NCBI GenBank assembly: GCA_963783105.1
Contig: CAWAMI010000009.1
Location: forward strand, 62,001 to 126,000
Origin: JAVEDQ01 sp963783105
GTDB taxonomy: Bacteria; Actinomycetota; Actinomycetes; Frankiales; Frankiaceae
Direction of reading: 5' to 3'
DNA: 64,000 nucleotides
A model generated the notes under the pieces. The model had not been told where the DNA came from. It did not search any database and was given only the letters and a program-made list of their open reading frames with translations. Positions 8,745-16,354 of the stretch are shown piece by piece (position 1 is the stretch's first letter; the number at the start of each line of letters is the position of its first letter). A program made the position numbers and the translations under genes.

Positions 8745-10307
8745 TCACGCGCGGTGCAGCCCCACCTCGTCCGCCGGGACGGCGAAGCTCGCGCGGGTGG
8801 AGATCGGTGCGCCGGGTCGGTCCACGTACGGCACGACGCGGAAGTCCGCGCGGGCGCTGCCGGCGTCGAAGCGGGTGAGGACATAGCCCCGCTGCGAGTT
8901 GGCGAACCGGACGTGGGGGTTGGTGGCCAGCTGCTGGTCCGTTGCCGGGTCCGCGTCGCGCCCGTTGCCGCTCGAGCTGATGGAGGTGGCGACCAGCTCG
9001 ACGCCGACCGGCGACGCGCCGCGGACCCGGTCGAAGTCCCGGTACAGGTCGTTGGCGTAGTTGCGGTGCTCGTCGCCGGTGAGGACGACCGGGTTCAGCC
9101 GGCGCCCGCCCGCGCCGCCCGCGGCGAGCATGTCCAGGACCCGCCGACGGGCGGCGGGGTAGCCGTCCCAGGCGTCCATCTGTTCGACCTTCCCGGGGCC
9201 CGGGTCGCGGTCGATCGTGGCGAACAGGACCTGCTGCGCCAGCACGTCCCAGACGGCGGTGGAGCCGGCGAGCCCGGCCCGCAGCCACTGCTCCTGCGCG
9301 GCGCCGAGCATCTGCCGTCCGTCGCCCAGCCGCCCGGCGCACACCGGGCCCGCGTCGCCGCCGCACGCCTGGTCGTCCCGGTACTGACGGGTGTCGAGCA
9401 GGTGCAGCGTGACCAGCCGCCCCCAGGCGAGCCGGCGGTACAGCGACAGGCCCGACGCCGTCGGCACGCTGGCGGGCCGCAGCGGCATGTTCTCCCAGTA
9501 GGCCCGGTAGGCGGCGGCGCGGCGGGCGGCGAAGCCGGGGTCGCGGACCTGCGGGACGAGCCCGGCGTAGTTGTTGGAGACCTCGTGGTCGTCCGGGACG
9601 ACGACCCACGGCGCGACGGCGTGGGCGGCCTGCAGGTCCGGGTCGGTCTTGTACTGCGCGTACCGCCGCCGGTAGTCGGCCAGCGTGTGGCACTCGCCGC
9701 CGGCGTGGCTGCGGAAGACGCCCGGGCCGAGTGGCTTCGACGCCCCCTCGTAGATGTAGTCGCCGAGCGCGGCGATGACGTCGGGGTTCTCGGCCGCGAG
9801 GTGCCGGTAGGCGGTGAACAGCCCCTGCTCCCAGTTGGCGCACGAGACCGAGGCGAGCAGCAGCGGGGCGTCGGCGCCGACGTCCGGAGCGGTGCGGGTC
9901 CGGCCGGGGGGCGAGTGGTGGCCGCCCGACCGGAAGCGGTAGTAGTAGACGGCGCCCGCTCGGAGCCCCGTGAGCTGGACGTGGACGCTGTGCGCCGCGT
10001 CTTCGATGGCCGAGGTCGTGCCCGAGCGGACGACGTTGCGGAAGCGGTCGTCGGTGGCGACCTGCCAGTCCACCCGCACGGCCGTGGAGCCCATCCCGCC
10101 GAGGCCGTCGGCGGCGGCCGGGTCGCGGGCCAGCCGGGTCCAGAGGACGACGCCGTCCGGGGTCGGGTCGCCCGACGCGACGCCGAGGGTGAAGGGGTCG
10201 GGCTTGCGCGACGTGCCGCAGGCGGTCGGCAGCGCCGCGAGGGCCGTCGCCCCGGCGGTCCCGACGAGGAGGCGGCGCCGGCTGAACGCCGCGGCGGACC
10301 GTCTCAT
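8745..10307 (-). CDS. phoD: PhoD-type alkaline phosphatase/phosphodiesterase, Tat-exported
   Basis: The 520-residue protein starts at the ATG at 10307, which overlaps the stop of the VOC gene (ATGA). The N-terminus carries a Tat signal (SRRRLLVGTAGATALAALPTACG) with a possible lipobox Cys. The mature part begins with the PhoD N-terminal domain (FTLGVASGDPTPDGVVLWTRL). Metal-site motifs of the Fe/Ca phosphatase family follow: SVSCANW, GDYIYEG, VPDDHEVSNN, WDVLAQQVLF and VVLTGDEHRNY. It probably releases phosphate from phosphoesters outside the cell. Confidence 0.93.
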   Translation of the reverse strand: MRRSAAAFSRRRLLVGTAGATALAALPTACGTSRKPDPFTLGVASGDPTPDGVVLWTRLARDPAAADGLGGMGSTAVRVDWQVATDDRFRNVVRSGTTSAIEDAAHSVHVQLTGLRAGAVYYYRFRSGGHHSPPGRTRTAPDVGADAPLLLASVSCANWEQGLFTAYRHLAAENPDVIAALGDYIYEGASKPLGPGVFRSHAGGECHTLADYRRRYAQYKTDPDLQAAHAVAPWVVVPDDHEVSNNYAGLVPQVRDPGFAARRAAAYRAYWENMPLRPASVPTASGLSLYRRLAWGRLVTLHLLDTRQYRDDQACGGDAGPVCAGRLGDGRQMLGAAQEQWLRAGLAGSTAVWDVLAQQVLFATIDRDPGPGKVEQMDAWDGYPAARRRVLDMLAAGGAGGRRLNPVVLTGDEHRNYANDLYRDFDRVRGASPVGVELVATSISSSGNGRDADPATDQQLATNPHVRFANSQRGYVLTRFDAGSARADFRVVPYVDRPGAPISTRASFAVPADEVGLHRA

Positions 10308-10705
10308 CCGCTGGTGTAGATCTCGAGCTGGATGCCATCGGGGTCGCGGAAGACGGTGAGGCGGCTGCCCGGCAGCGCGCCGTCCTTCACCTCCGAGCGC
10401 GGCACCCCCAGCTCGTCGAGCCGCGCCGCCCCCGCGTCGACGTCGTCGGGGGTCGCGACGGCGAGGCCGAGGTGGTCGAGCCCGGGTCGCCGCTCGTCGA
10501 ACGCCTCGCCGCCGGCGCCCTCGTGTTGCACGAGTCCGATCAGCAGCCCGGACGGGTGCCGCAGCATCGCGACCTCGTGATCGGGCTTGTCCAACCGGCC
10601 CGCCTCCTCGAAGCCGAGCACCGTGGCGTACCACTCGATCGAGCGCGCCAGGTCCCGGACCGTCAACCCGATGTGGTGGATCCCGACCAGCGTCGGCTCC
10701 GCCAT
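10304..10705 (-). CDS. VOC-family (glyoxalase/dioxygenase fold) protein
   Basis: The 133-residue protein starts at the ATG at 10705, which follows a GGGAGGG ribosome binding site; upstream in-frame starts lack one. It has the paired beta-alpha-beta-beta-beta layout of the vicinal oxygen chelate fold. The metal-ligand positions look intact: HHIGLTV near residue 10, GLDHLGLAV near 79 and QLEIYTSG at the end. This size and pattern are shared by lactoylglutathione lyase-like, bleomycin-resistance-like and dioxygenase-like members, so the substrate is open. It is translationally coupled to phoD by a 4-base overlap, a pairing with no obvious biochemical link. Confidence 0.85.
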   Translation of the reverse strand: MAEPTLVGIHHIGLTVRDLARSIEWYATVLGFEEAGRLDKPDHEVAMLRHPSGLLIGLVQHEGAGGEAFDERRPGLDHLGLAVATPDDVDAGAARLDELGVPRSEVKDGALPGSRLTVFRDPDGIQLEIYTSG

Positions 10706-10900
10706 GCGCCCTCCCGCCCTGGTGCGAGGGGACCTCCGCTGCGCGTCCCCGACAGCCGCACGGTAGTAGGACGACATGAAGGGACGGCAGGGATCTCGCA
10801 TGGGTGCTTCCGGCGCTCTGTCACCCCGTTCGGCGGCTAAGTCACGAGCTCTGCCGGTCGAAGACCTGATGACAGCAGTTCTCGACAGATGGGAGAGCAG

Positions 10901-11209
10901 ATGCGACGCAGCATGGCGATCGTCCTGGGTGCGTTGGTCCTGACGGCCGCGGCGGCCCCGGGGACCGCCTTCGCGGGCAACGAGAAGCGCCCGGGAGGGT
11001 CCATCACGACTCCCGCGGCGCCGACGCCCGACAACGGCGGCGACCAGGGCTGGGGCAACTGCGGCCACAACTCCAGCGCCGGCAACCCCCACACCGGCAC
11101 GCAGGGCAACGGCGGCGGCAACGGCGGTTACCGCCGCGGCGACGTCTGCGCGCCGACCACCCCGGGTGACGACGGTCCGCCCCCGGACGACGGCGGCTAC
11201 ACCAGCTGA
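10901..11209 (+). CDS. Small secreted Gly/Asn-rich protein
   Basis: From the ATG at 10901 (site GGGAGAG 4 bases upstream) the product is 102 residues. A signal peptide (MRRSMAIVLGALVLTAAAAPGTAFA, cleavage after AFA) leads a mature chain of about 77 residues rich in Gly, Asn, Pro and Asp with two cysteines (NCGHN, DVCAP) that could pair. No family is recognised. The low-complexity composition suggests a surface or matrix peptide. A strong terminator follows directly at 11215-11253, so it is a single-gene transcript. Confidence 0.65.
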   Translation: MRRSMAIVLGALVLTAAAAPGTAFAGNEKRPGGSITTPAAPTPDNGGDQGWGNCGHNSSAGNPHTGTQGNGGGNGGYRRGDVCAPTTPGDDGPPPDDGGYTS

Positions 11210-11214
11210 GCGGG

Positions 11215-11253
11215 AGCCGGTGGCGGCGTCCGGATCGGACGTCGCCACCGGCT
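11215..11253 (+). terminator. Hairpin terminator after the small secreted protein
   Basis: AGCCGGTGGCG (11215-11225) pairs with CGCCACCGGCT (11243-11253), enclosing a second stem GTCCG/CGGAC. It lies 6 bases after the stop codon; the T-run is weak, as is common in high-GC genomes. Confidence 0.75.
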
Positions 11254-11287
11254 ATCGCCGACCGCTCGCCTCTGCGACGATCCCGCC

Positions 11288-11512
11288 ATGACCGACGCGC
11301 TGCACACCCGCATCCGCGAGCTCACCGACGAGCAGCACCGGCTGCGTTCGGCGCCCCCGCCGCACGACACCGACCGGCTCGCCGAGATCGAGCGGGAGCT
11401 CGACCAGGCCTGGGACCTCATCCGGCAGCAGGACGCCAAGCGCGACGCGGGGGAGGACCCCGAGTCGGCCTCCGAGCGTCCGCAGGCCGAGGTGGAGGGC
11501 TACATGCAGTAG
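11288..11512 (+). CDS. DUF2630 family protein
   Basis: The 74-residue acidic protein consists mainly of two helices (TRIRELTDEQHRLRS ... DRLAEIERELDQAWDLIRQQDAKRDAG), matching the small actinobacterial DUF2630 family in length and in the RxxELDxxWDLLRQRRA-like core. The helices could form a coiled-coil hairpin. Its function is unknown. It lies upstream of, and is perhaps co-transcribed with, the VOC gene 84 bases downstream. Confidence 0.8.
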   Translation: MTDALHTRIRELTDEQHRLRSAPPPHDTDRLAEIERELDQAWDLIRQQDAKRDAGEDPESASERPQAEVEGYMQ

Positions 11513-11596
11513 GGCTCCCTGCAGCGCACGCCGTCGACGCCTTTCGTTGCACGCTCAACGGGAGCAGGATGGGGCTCGACGACGAGGGGGACGACG

Positions 11597-12106
11597 ATGA
11601 CGAGCGACGCTCCGGCGCGAGACCTGGACGCGATCCACGGCAACCGGGACCGGATCCGCGACCAGCACCTGCGCCCCGCGGCGGAGCGCGGCGGCTCGTC
11701 CGCTCGGGGCCTGCACCACACCGCGCTGATCAGCGGCGACGTCGAGCGGACCGTCCGCTTCTACCAGGACGTCCTCGAGTTCCCGCTGACCGAGCTGATC
11801 GAGAACCGCGACTATCCGGGTTCGTCGCACTTCTTCTTCGACATCGGCAACGGCAACCTGCTGGCGTTCTTCGACTTCCCGGGCCTCGACGTCGGGCCCT
11901 ACGCCGAGGTCCTCGGCGGCCTGCACCACGTCGCCATCAGCGTCGAGCCGGAGCGCTGGAAGCACCTCGTCGGCAATCTCGGCGCGGCCGGGGTCGAGTA
12001 CGTGATCCACAGCGACGTGTCCGCCTACTTCCGCGACCCCGACGGCGCGCGCATCGAGATCATCGCTGATCCGCTCGGCGAGATGTACGGCAGCAGGGTC
12101 CTCTGA
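11597..12106 (+). CDS. VOC-family dioxygenase-like protein
   Basis: The 169-residue protein starts at an ATG preceded by GAGGGGG. After a ~40-residue lead, two VOC half-domains follow: GLHHTALISGDVERTVRFYQDVL and GLHHVAISV, ending RIEIIADPLGEMYG. The ligands His (GLHHTAL), His (GLHHVAI) and Glu (RIEII) are in the positions that bind metal in this fold. The protein probably catalyses a metal-dependent ring cleavage, isomerisation or lyase step, or binds a small molecule; nothing nearby defines the substrate. It is only distantly similar to the VOC protein at 10304-10705. Confidence 0.82.
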   Translation: MTSDAPARDLDAIHGNRDRIRDQHLRPAAERGGSSARGLHHTALISGDVERTVRFYQDVLEFPLTELIENRDYPGSSHFFFDIGNGNLLAFFDFPGLDVGPYAEVLGGLHHVAISVEPERWKHLVGNLGAAGVEYVIHSDVSAYFRDPDGARIEIIADPLGEMYGSRVL

Positions 12107-12190
12107 GCCGACGGTCGCCGCAGCAGATTGCCGCGGTAGATCCCAGCCCGGTCTGAATATGACAACTTCGCGGTAGTCCCGACACATCCT

Positions 12191-12213
12191 GTTGTGATGC
12201 TCTTTCCGGGTAT
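12191..12213 (+). promoter_or_regulatory. Possible sigma-B/F-type promoter for the CHRD-sortase pair
   Basis: GTTG (12191-12194), a 13-base gap and GGGTAT (12208-12213) resemble the GTTT-N14-16-GGGTAT consensus of stress/general-response sigma factors in actinobacteria. It lies about 80 bases before the GTG of the CHRD-like gene. The spacer is one base short and the -35 is imperfect, so this is tentative. Confidence 0.3.
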
Positions 12214-12291
12214 GGCTCCCACGCCGGTCACCCCAACGGACCGGCGACCTGCAGCCGGCTCCGGCTGCCCCAGACCCTGTGAGGGAAGAGC

Positions 12292-13077
12292 GTGCGCAAG
12301 TTTCAGAAGACCTGGGTTGCCTGCGCGTCCGCGGCGTCCGTGCTCGGTCTGTCCGTGGCCGCCGCGACGCCGGCCGCGGCGGCGAGCGGTTCGTCCTACC
12401 AGGCAGACCTGTCCCCGGTCCCCTTGAACGGGCAGACCGGGGCGTCGGCGCGGTTGATGCTGACCCTGAACGGCAACGAGGCGACGATCAGCGAGCAGGC
12501 CTCAGGCCTGGCCTCGACCTTCCAGGGCAAGCCGTTCCCGCACGTCCAGCACCTCCACGGACAGGGCCAGGGGCAGTGCCCGACGAGCTCGGACGATGCG
12601 GACGGGAACGGCGTGCTCAGCACGCCCGAGGCGCGGTCGAGCTACGGGGACATCCAGAACACCCTCTCGACCACCGGGGACACGAGTCCCAGCGCGGCCA
12701 CGGACGTCGAGATCGCGCCGAGCGGCTCATCCTTCAGCTACTCCCGCACGATCACCTTGTCCGACGCCTCGGTCTCGGCCATCAAGGACGGCAACGCGGT
12801 CATCGTGATCCACGGCCTCGACCCGGCCAAGGCCCCTCCGGCGGCCGGCAGCGAGAAGAGCACGCTGGTTCCCTCGCTCCCGCTGGCGGCGACCGCACCG
12901 GCGCTGTGCGGGCAGCTGAAGGCCGCCCAGATGGGTTCGGTGCCGAGCGGCGGCGCGGCCACGGGTGCCGGCTCGACGTCCGGCACCGAGAACGAGGGTG
13001 TGCTCGCGCTGGGTGCCGCCGCCGTGCTGGGGTCGGTGGGCGCTCTCGCGTACCGGCGGCGTGCCGCGGTCCGCTGA
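12292..13077 (+). CDS. Secreted CHRD-like protein with C-terminal membrane anchor
   Basis: The protein has 261 residues, with the GTG start placed after GGGAAGAG. A signal peptide (about 1-32, ATPAAAA) leads a beta-rich CHRD-like domain (about 36-200). This includes FPHVQHLHGQGQGQCPT, a Ca-site-like DADGNGVLS, RTITLSDASV and VIVIHGLDP, and the LVPSLPLAATAPALCG ending typical of the actinobacterial family. The last 26 residues are a hydrophobic helix followed by YRRRAAVR, like the end of a sortase substrate, yet no LPXTG is visible before it. A class F sortase gene follows 98 bases later, suggesting a functional pair at the cell surface. Confidence 0.8.
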   Translation: MRKFQKTWVACASAASVLGLSVAAATPAAAASGSSYQADLSPVPLNGQTGASARLMLTLNGNEATISEQASGLASTFQGKPFPHVQHLHGQGQGQCPTSSDDADGNGVLSTPEARSSYGDIQNTLSTTGDTSPSAATDVEIAPSGSSFSYSRTITLSDASVSAIKDGNAVIVIHGLDPAKAPPAAGSEKSTLVPSLPLAATAPALCGQLKAAQMGSVPSGGAATGAGSTSGTENEGVLALGAAAVLGSVGALAYRRRAAVR

Positions 13078-13175
13078 CCCAGACTGCTCGCCGCTTCGCG
13101 CCGGGTGGCCCTCGTGACCGCCCGGCGTGACCGTCGCAGCCCGATGACCAGGTAGCGCAACGTGCGAGTACAGGC

Positions 13176-13832
13176 GTGACCCGTCGAGGCGTGGCGTTGC
13201 TGGTGGCGGTGGTTCTCGCCCTCGGGGGCGGAGCCGCCATCGCGTGGGCGGTGACCCACCAGGAGTCCGCTCCGCAACCGTCGGCGGCCGCACGTGGGAC
13301 CAGCCCTCCCTCGGCGTCCTCGACCGGTGGAGACGCCGAGCCCGGCGGACCGTCCCCTCGCGGGCCGATCCTCGCGGCGTCGAAACCCGTGCGGATCGAG
13401 ATCCCGGCCATCGGCGTGGCGTCACCGGTCCAACCGATCGGCCGGGCGCCCGACGGCTCGCTGGCCGCCCCCTCGCCGGGGCCGCACTACGACGAGGCGG
13501 CCTGGTTCTCCGATTCTCCGACCCCCGGCGAGCTCGGGCCGTCGATCATCGAGGGGCACGTCGACTCCACGTCCGGGCCGTCCGTGTTCTTCCGGCTCGG
13601 GGATCTCCGGCCGGGCGACTCCATCACGGTGACGCGGGCTGACCGGTCCGAGCTGGTCTTCGTCGTCGACGGCGTACAGCGCTATCCCAAGGACGAGTTC
13701 CCGACCACGACGGTGTACGGCAACACCGAGAACGCGGCACTGCGCCTGATCACCTGCGGTGGCGAGTTCGACCGAGCCAGCGGCCACTACGAGAGCAACG
13801 TCGTGGCCTACGCCCACCTGAAGCACGCCTGA
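13176..13832 (+). CDS. srtF: Class F sortase
   Basis: The 218-residue protein has an N-terminal membrane anchor (about 5-26), a Ser/Pro/Gly-rich linker and a sortase domain from about 70 on (PVRIEIPAIGVASPVQPIG). The catalytic triad is visible: His128 in EGHVDS, Cys194 in LITCGG and Arg200 in FDRASGHY. Class F sortases of actinobacteria are single-pass enzymes thought to attach surface proteins to peptidoglycan through an LPXTG-type signal. The upstream CHRD-like protein is the obvious candidate substrate or partner, although it lacks a clear sorting motif. GTG start at 13176. Confidence 0.93.
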   Translation: MTRRGVALLVAVVLALGGGAAIAWAVTHQESAPQPSAAARGTSPPSASSTGGDAEPGGPSPRGPILAASKPVRIEIPAIGVASPVQPIGRAPDGSLAAPSPGPHYDEAAWFSDSPTPGELGPSIIEGHVDSTSGPSVFFRLGDLRPGDSITVTRADRSELVFVVDGVQRYPKDEFPTTTVYGNTENAALRLITCGGEFDRASGHYESNVVAYAHLKHA

Positions 13833-13908
13833 CCGGATCGGTCGACGGGCTGGCCGGGAGGTCGAGGCGGCGCGAGACTGGTGGGACGACGTCGCCGAGG
13901 AGGCATCC

Positions 13909-14859
13909 GTGAGCGGTCCCGTCACGTCAGCGGACTCGGACGTTCTCGACGCCGTCGACACGTTCGAGCGTGCGCCGACGCTGGAGATCAGCGACTCCCG
14001 CACCGCCACGGTCGGTGGCGTCACCGTCCGCCGGGCCCTTCCCCGTCGAGTCCGCCGAACCATCGGGGCCTGGTGCTTCGCCGACCATCTCGGCCCCGCC
14101 GCGGCGACCGAGAACGAGGGGCTCGACATCGGCCCGCACCCGCACATCGGCCTGCAGACCGTGACCTGGCTGCTCGACGGCACGATCCTGCACCGCGACA
14201 GCCTCGGTTCCGAGCAGGAGATCACGCCCGGCCAGTTGAACCTGATGACCTCCGGTGCCGGTATCGCGCACGCCGAGGAGACGACCGGCACCTACGTCGG
14301 CAAGCTGCACGGCATCCAGCTGTGGGTCGCGCTGCCGGAGCGCACGCGGCACGGCGGCTCGGCCTTCGAGCACCACCGCGAGCTGCCCCAGGTGGAGTTC
14401 GACGGCGCGGTCGCCACCGTGCTGATGGGTGAGTTCGCCGGCGGGCGGAGTACGGCCCGCGTCGACACCCCGCTGGTCGGCGTCGACCTCGCGCTGCACG
14501 GGGATCTCAGGACGGGCCTGACCACCGTGCCCCTGCGGCACGAGTTCGAGTACGGGCTCGTCGTGCTCGACGGGGCGGTCCTCGTCGACGGGCAGGCCGT
14601 CGAGCCGGGCCAGCTCGCCTACCTCGGCGAGGGCCGGGACGAGCTCGGGCTCACCGTCAGCGGGCCGACCCGCGCGATGCTGCTCGGCGGCGAGCCGTTC
14701 GAGTCGCCGATCGTCATGTGGTGGAACTTCGTCGGCCGGAGCCGGGACGAGATCGCGGACGCCTACCGCGACTGGGCGGACGGCGCCGACCGGTTCGGGC
14801 GGGTCGCGTCGCCGCTGCCGCGGATCCCGGTGGACGCGCCGTCCTGGCTCCGAGGTTGA
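13909..14859 (+). CDS. Pirin-family cupin protein
   Basis: The protein has 316 residues in two cupin halves. The N-terminal half has the pirin signature: RTIGAWCFADHLGP, then GPHPHIGLQTVTWLLDG with metal ligands His77 and His79, and GAGIAHAEE with His121 and Glu123. The C-terminal half (SRDEIADAYRDWADG) matches the pirin C-domain. Bacterial pirins are iron-binding; some show quercetinase activity and others modulate central metabolism. No substrate can be assigned. The GTG start at 13909 is near the divergent-free end of the sortase gene; it is convergent with the CoA-transferase gene. Confidence 0.92.
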   Translation: MSGPVTSADSDVLDAVDTFERAPTLEISDSRTATVGGVTVRRALPRRVRRTIGAWCFADHLGPAAATENEGLDIGPHPHIGLQTVTWLLDGTILHRDSLGSEQEITPGQLNLMTSGAGIAHAEETTGTYVGKLHGIQLWVALPERTRHGGSAFEHHRELPQVEFDGAVATVLMGEFAGGRSTARVDTPLVGVDLALHGDLRTGLTTVPLRHEFEYGLVVLDGAVLVDGQAVEPGQLAYLGEGRDELGLTVSGPTRAMLLGGEPFESPIVMWWNFVGRSRDEIADAYRDWADGADRFGRVASPLPRIPVDAPSWLRG

Positions 14860-14878
14860 TGAGTCGGCTCCTGATCCG

Positions 14879-16213
14879 TCACCAAGCAGCAGCGTCCCGG
14901 CCGTAGGGGCGCGACGGAAACGGCGCGTCGAGTGGCCGGTCGCCGAGCCGGAACGGCGGTCGTACCTGGACGACGTCGCCCGCGCTGACGAGGTAGGGCT
15001 CGGCGTCGAACTCGACAGCTTCGAGATCGACGGCTTCGGGATCGGCATCGCCCGCCGAGCCGGGCCGGCGCTTGAGGTGCTCGGCGGTGGCGGCGAGGGC
15101 GAGCCGCAGATGTGCCCCGCCGCGTTCGGGTCGGGCGGCCAGGGCGTCGAGAGCGGCGGCCGCCGCCCGGTAGCCGGTGGCGTGATCCACCACCTGCGCC
15201 GGCAGGGCGCCGGGCCGGCCGCTCGCCGCATCCCGGCAGCGTTCGGCGATGCCGCACGCGGACTGGACGATGCTGTCGAACCCGCGCCGCCCCGCCCACG
15301 GCCCGCGCCGACCCCAGGCCGAGAGCTCGACGACCACGAGATGCCCGGCGTCCTCGAGCAGCTGCTCGGGCGCAAGGCCCAGCCGGTCCAGCGCGCCGGG
15401 GCGGTAGCCGAGCAGGACGACGTCGGCCTCCGTCGCGAGCCGGCGGAGCGTGGCGGCACCGGCCGGGGTGCGGGCGTCGAGCACGGCGGTGCGCTTTCCC
15501 TGGTTCATGTCCAGGTGATGGACCGGGAGCTCGGGGAGCTGCGGTGGGTCGACGCGCAGGACGTCCGCGCCCCAGGCGGCGAGCGTCCTGCCGGCGGTCG
15601 GGCCGGCAAGGACGCGGGTGAGGTCGAGTACGCGCAGTCCCTCGGCGGGGAGGCGGTCGGCGCGGGGGAGCGGTCGCGCCCCGAGTCCTTGCGCCGCGCC
15701 GGCGACGTTCTCGACCCGCTCGACCAGCGGCGCGTCCCGGACGGCGGCACCGGGCTCGGACGCCTCCCACTGCGACTCGGTGCGCATCGCGGCCGCGACC
15801 CCGCCGGCGGTGACCACCGCCGTCTCGGCCTCGAGCGCGAACCGCTCCGCCAGGGCGGCGCCCACCTCGTCGCGACCGGCGCCGTCGGTCAGCCCGAGCG
15901 CCCGGCGGATCGCGGCCGCGTGCTGCGGATAGTTCCCGTGCAGCCGGAGCCAGCCGTCGGCCGTGGGGAAGAAGCCGGACAGCTCCGCCCAGATGTCGGG
16001 TGCCCGCCCGCCGATGCGGAGGTAGCGCTCGGACGACACGGCCGCCGCGACCGCCCGGCTGTCGACGGTGACGTCCGGCAGCTCGAGCCCCCGCGCGGCG
16101 CCGAGGCGGAGTGCTGCCTCGGCGCAGTCGGCGACGGCGTCGACCGCGAACCCGGTCACGTCGAACGGGGAGGGGAGCACCGTCGACGGGCCGGTGCGCA
16201 CGACGGTCCCCAC
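14879..16213 (-). CDS. CoA-transferase family III (CaiB/BaiF-like)
   Basis: The protein has 444 residues. The canonical N-terminal fold of the family (EGLRVLDLTRVLAGPTAGRTLAAWGADVLRVD) begins only near residue 215. The first ~200 residues resemble the segment normally found after it (FFPTADGWLRLHGNYPQHAAAIRRALG). The order of the two sub-domains is therefore swapped relative to classic CaiB. The catalytic region with the conserved Asp appears as RRGFDSIVQSACGIA (about residue 320). The enzyme presumably transfers CoA between acyl-CoA and a free carboxylic acid; substrates are unknown. Neighbours give no pathway. Confidence 0.82.
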   Translation of the reverse strand: MGTVVRTGPSTVLPSPFDVTGFAVDAVADCAEAALRLGAARGLELPDVTVDSRAVAAAVSSERYLRIGGRAPDIWAELSGFFPTADGWLRLHGNYPQHAAAIRRALGLTDGAGRDEVGAALAERFALEAETAVVTAGGVAAAMRTESQWEASEPGAAVRDAPLVERVENVAGAAQGLGARPLPRADRLPAEGLRVLDLTRVLAGPTAGRTLAAWGADVLRVDPPQLPELPVHHLDMNQGKRTAVLDARTPAGAATLRRLATEADVVLLGYRPGALDRLGLAPEQLLEDAGHLVVVELSAWGRRGPWAGRRGFDSIVQSACGIAERCRDAASGRPGALPAQVVDHATGYRAAAAALDALAARPERGGAHLRLALAATAEHLKRRPGSAGDADPEAVDLEAVEFDAEPYLVSAGDVVQVRPPFRLGDRPLDAPFPSRPYGRDAAAW

Positions 16214-16308
16214 CCGCTCAGTGTGCGGCGATGATCGACGGTGGGAGGGGAGATGAGGCGGAAACGGCCAGGGACGCGCTTCCCAGGGTCACCTCACCGC
16301 CCACGGCA

Positions 16309-16348
16309 GATCACGACGGATCACGACGGATCACGACCGATCGCGGCG
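16309..16348. repeat. 10-bp tandem direct repeats (GATCACGACG)
   Basis: Three near-identical copies of GATCACGACG plus a diverged fourth lie between the end of the GGDEF-EAL gene and the start of the CoA-transferase gene. They could be an array of protein-binding sites for the promoter of the latter. Confidence 0.55.
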
Positions 16349-16354
16349 CCGAGC

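Noticed and set aside
8127..10319. 730-residue plus-strand ORF opposite phoD
   Set aside because: Antisense shadow with low-complexity translation; phoD motifs on the minus strand are unambiguous.
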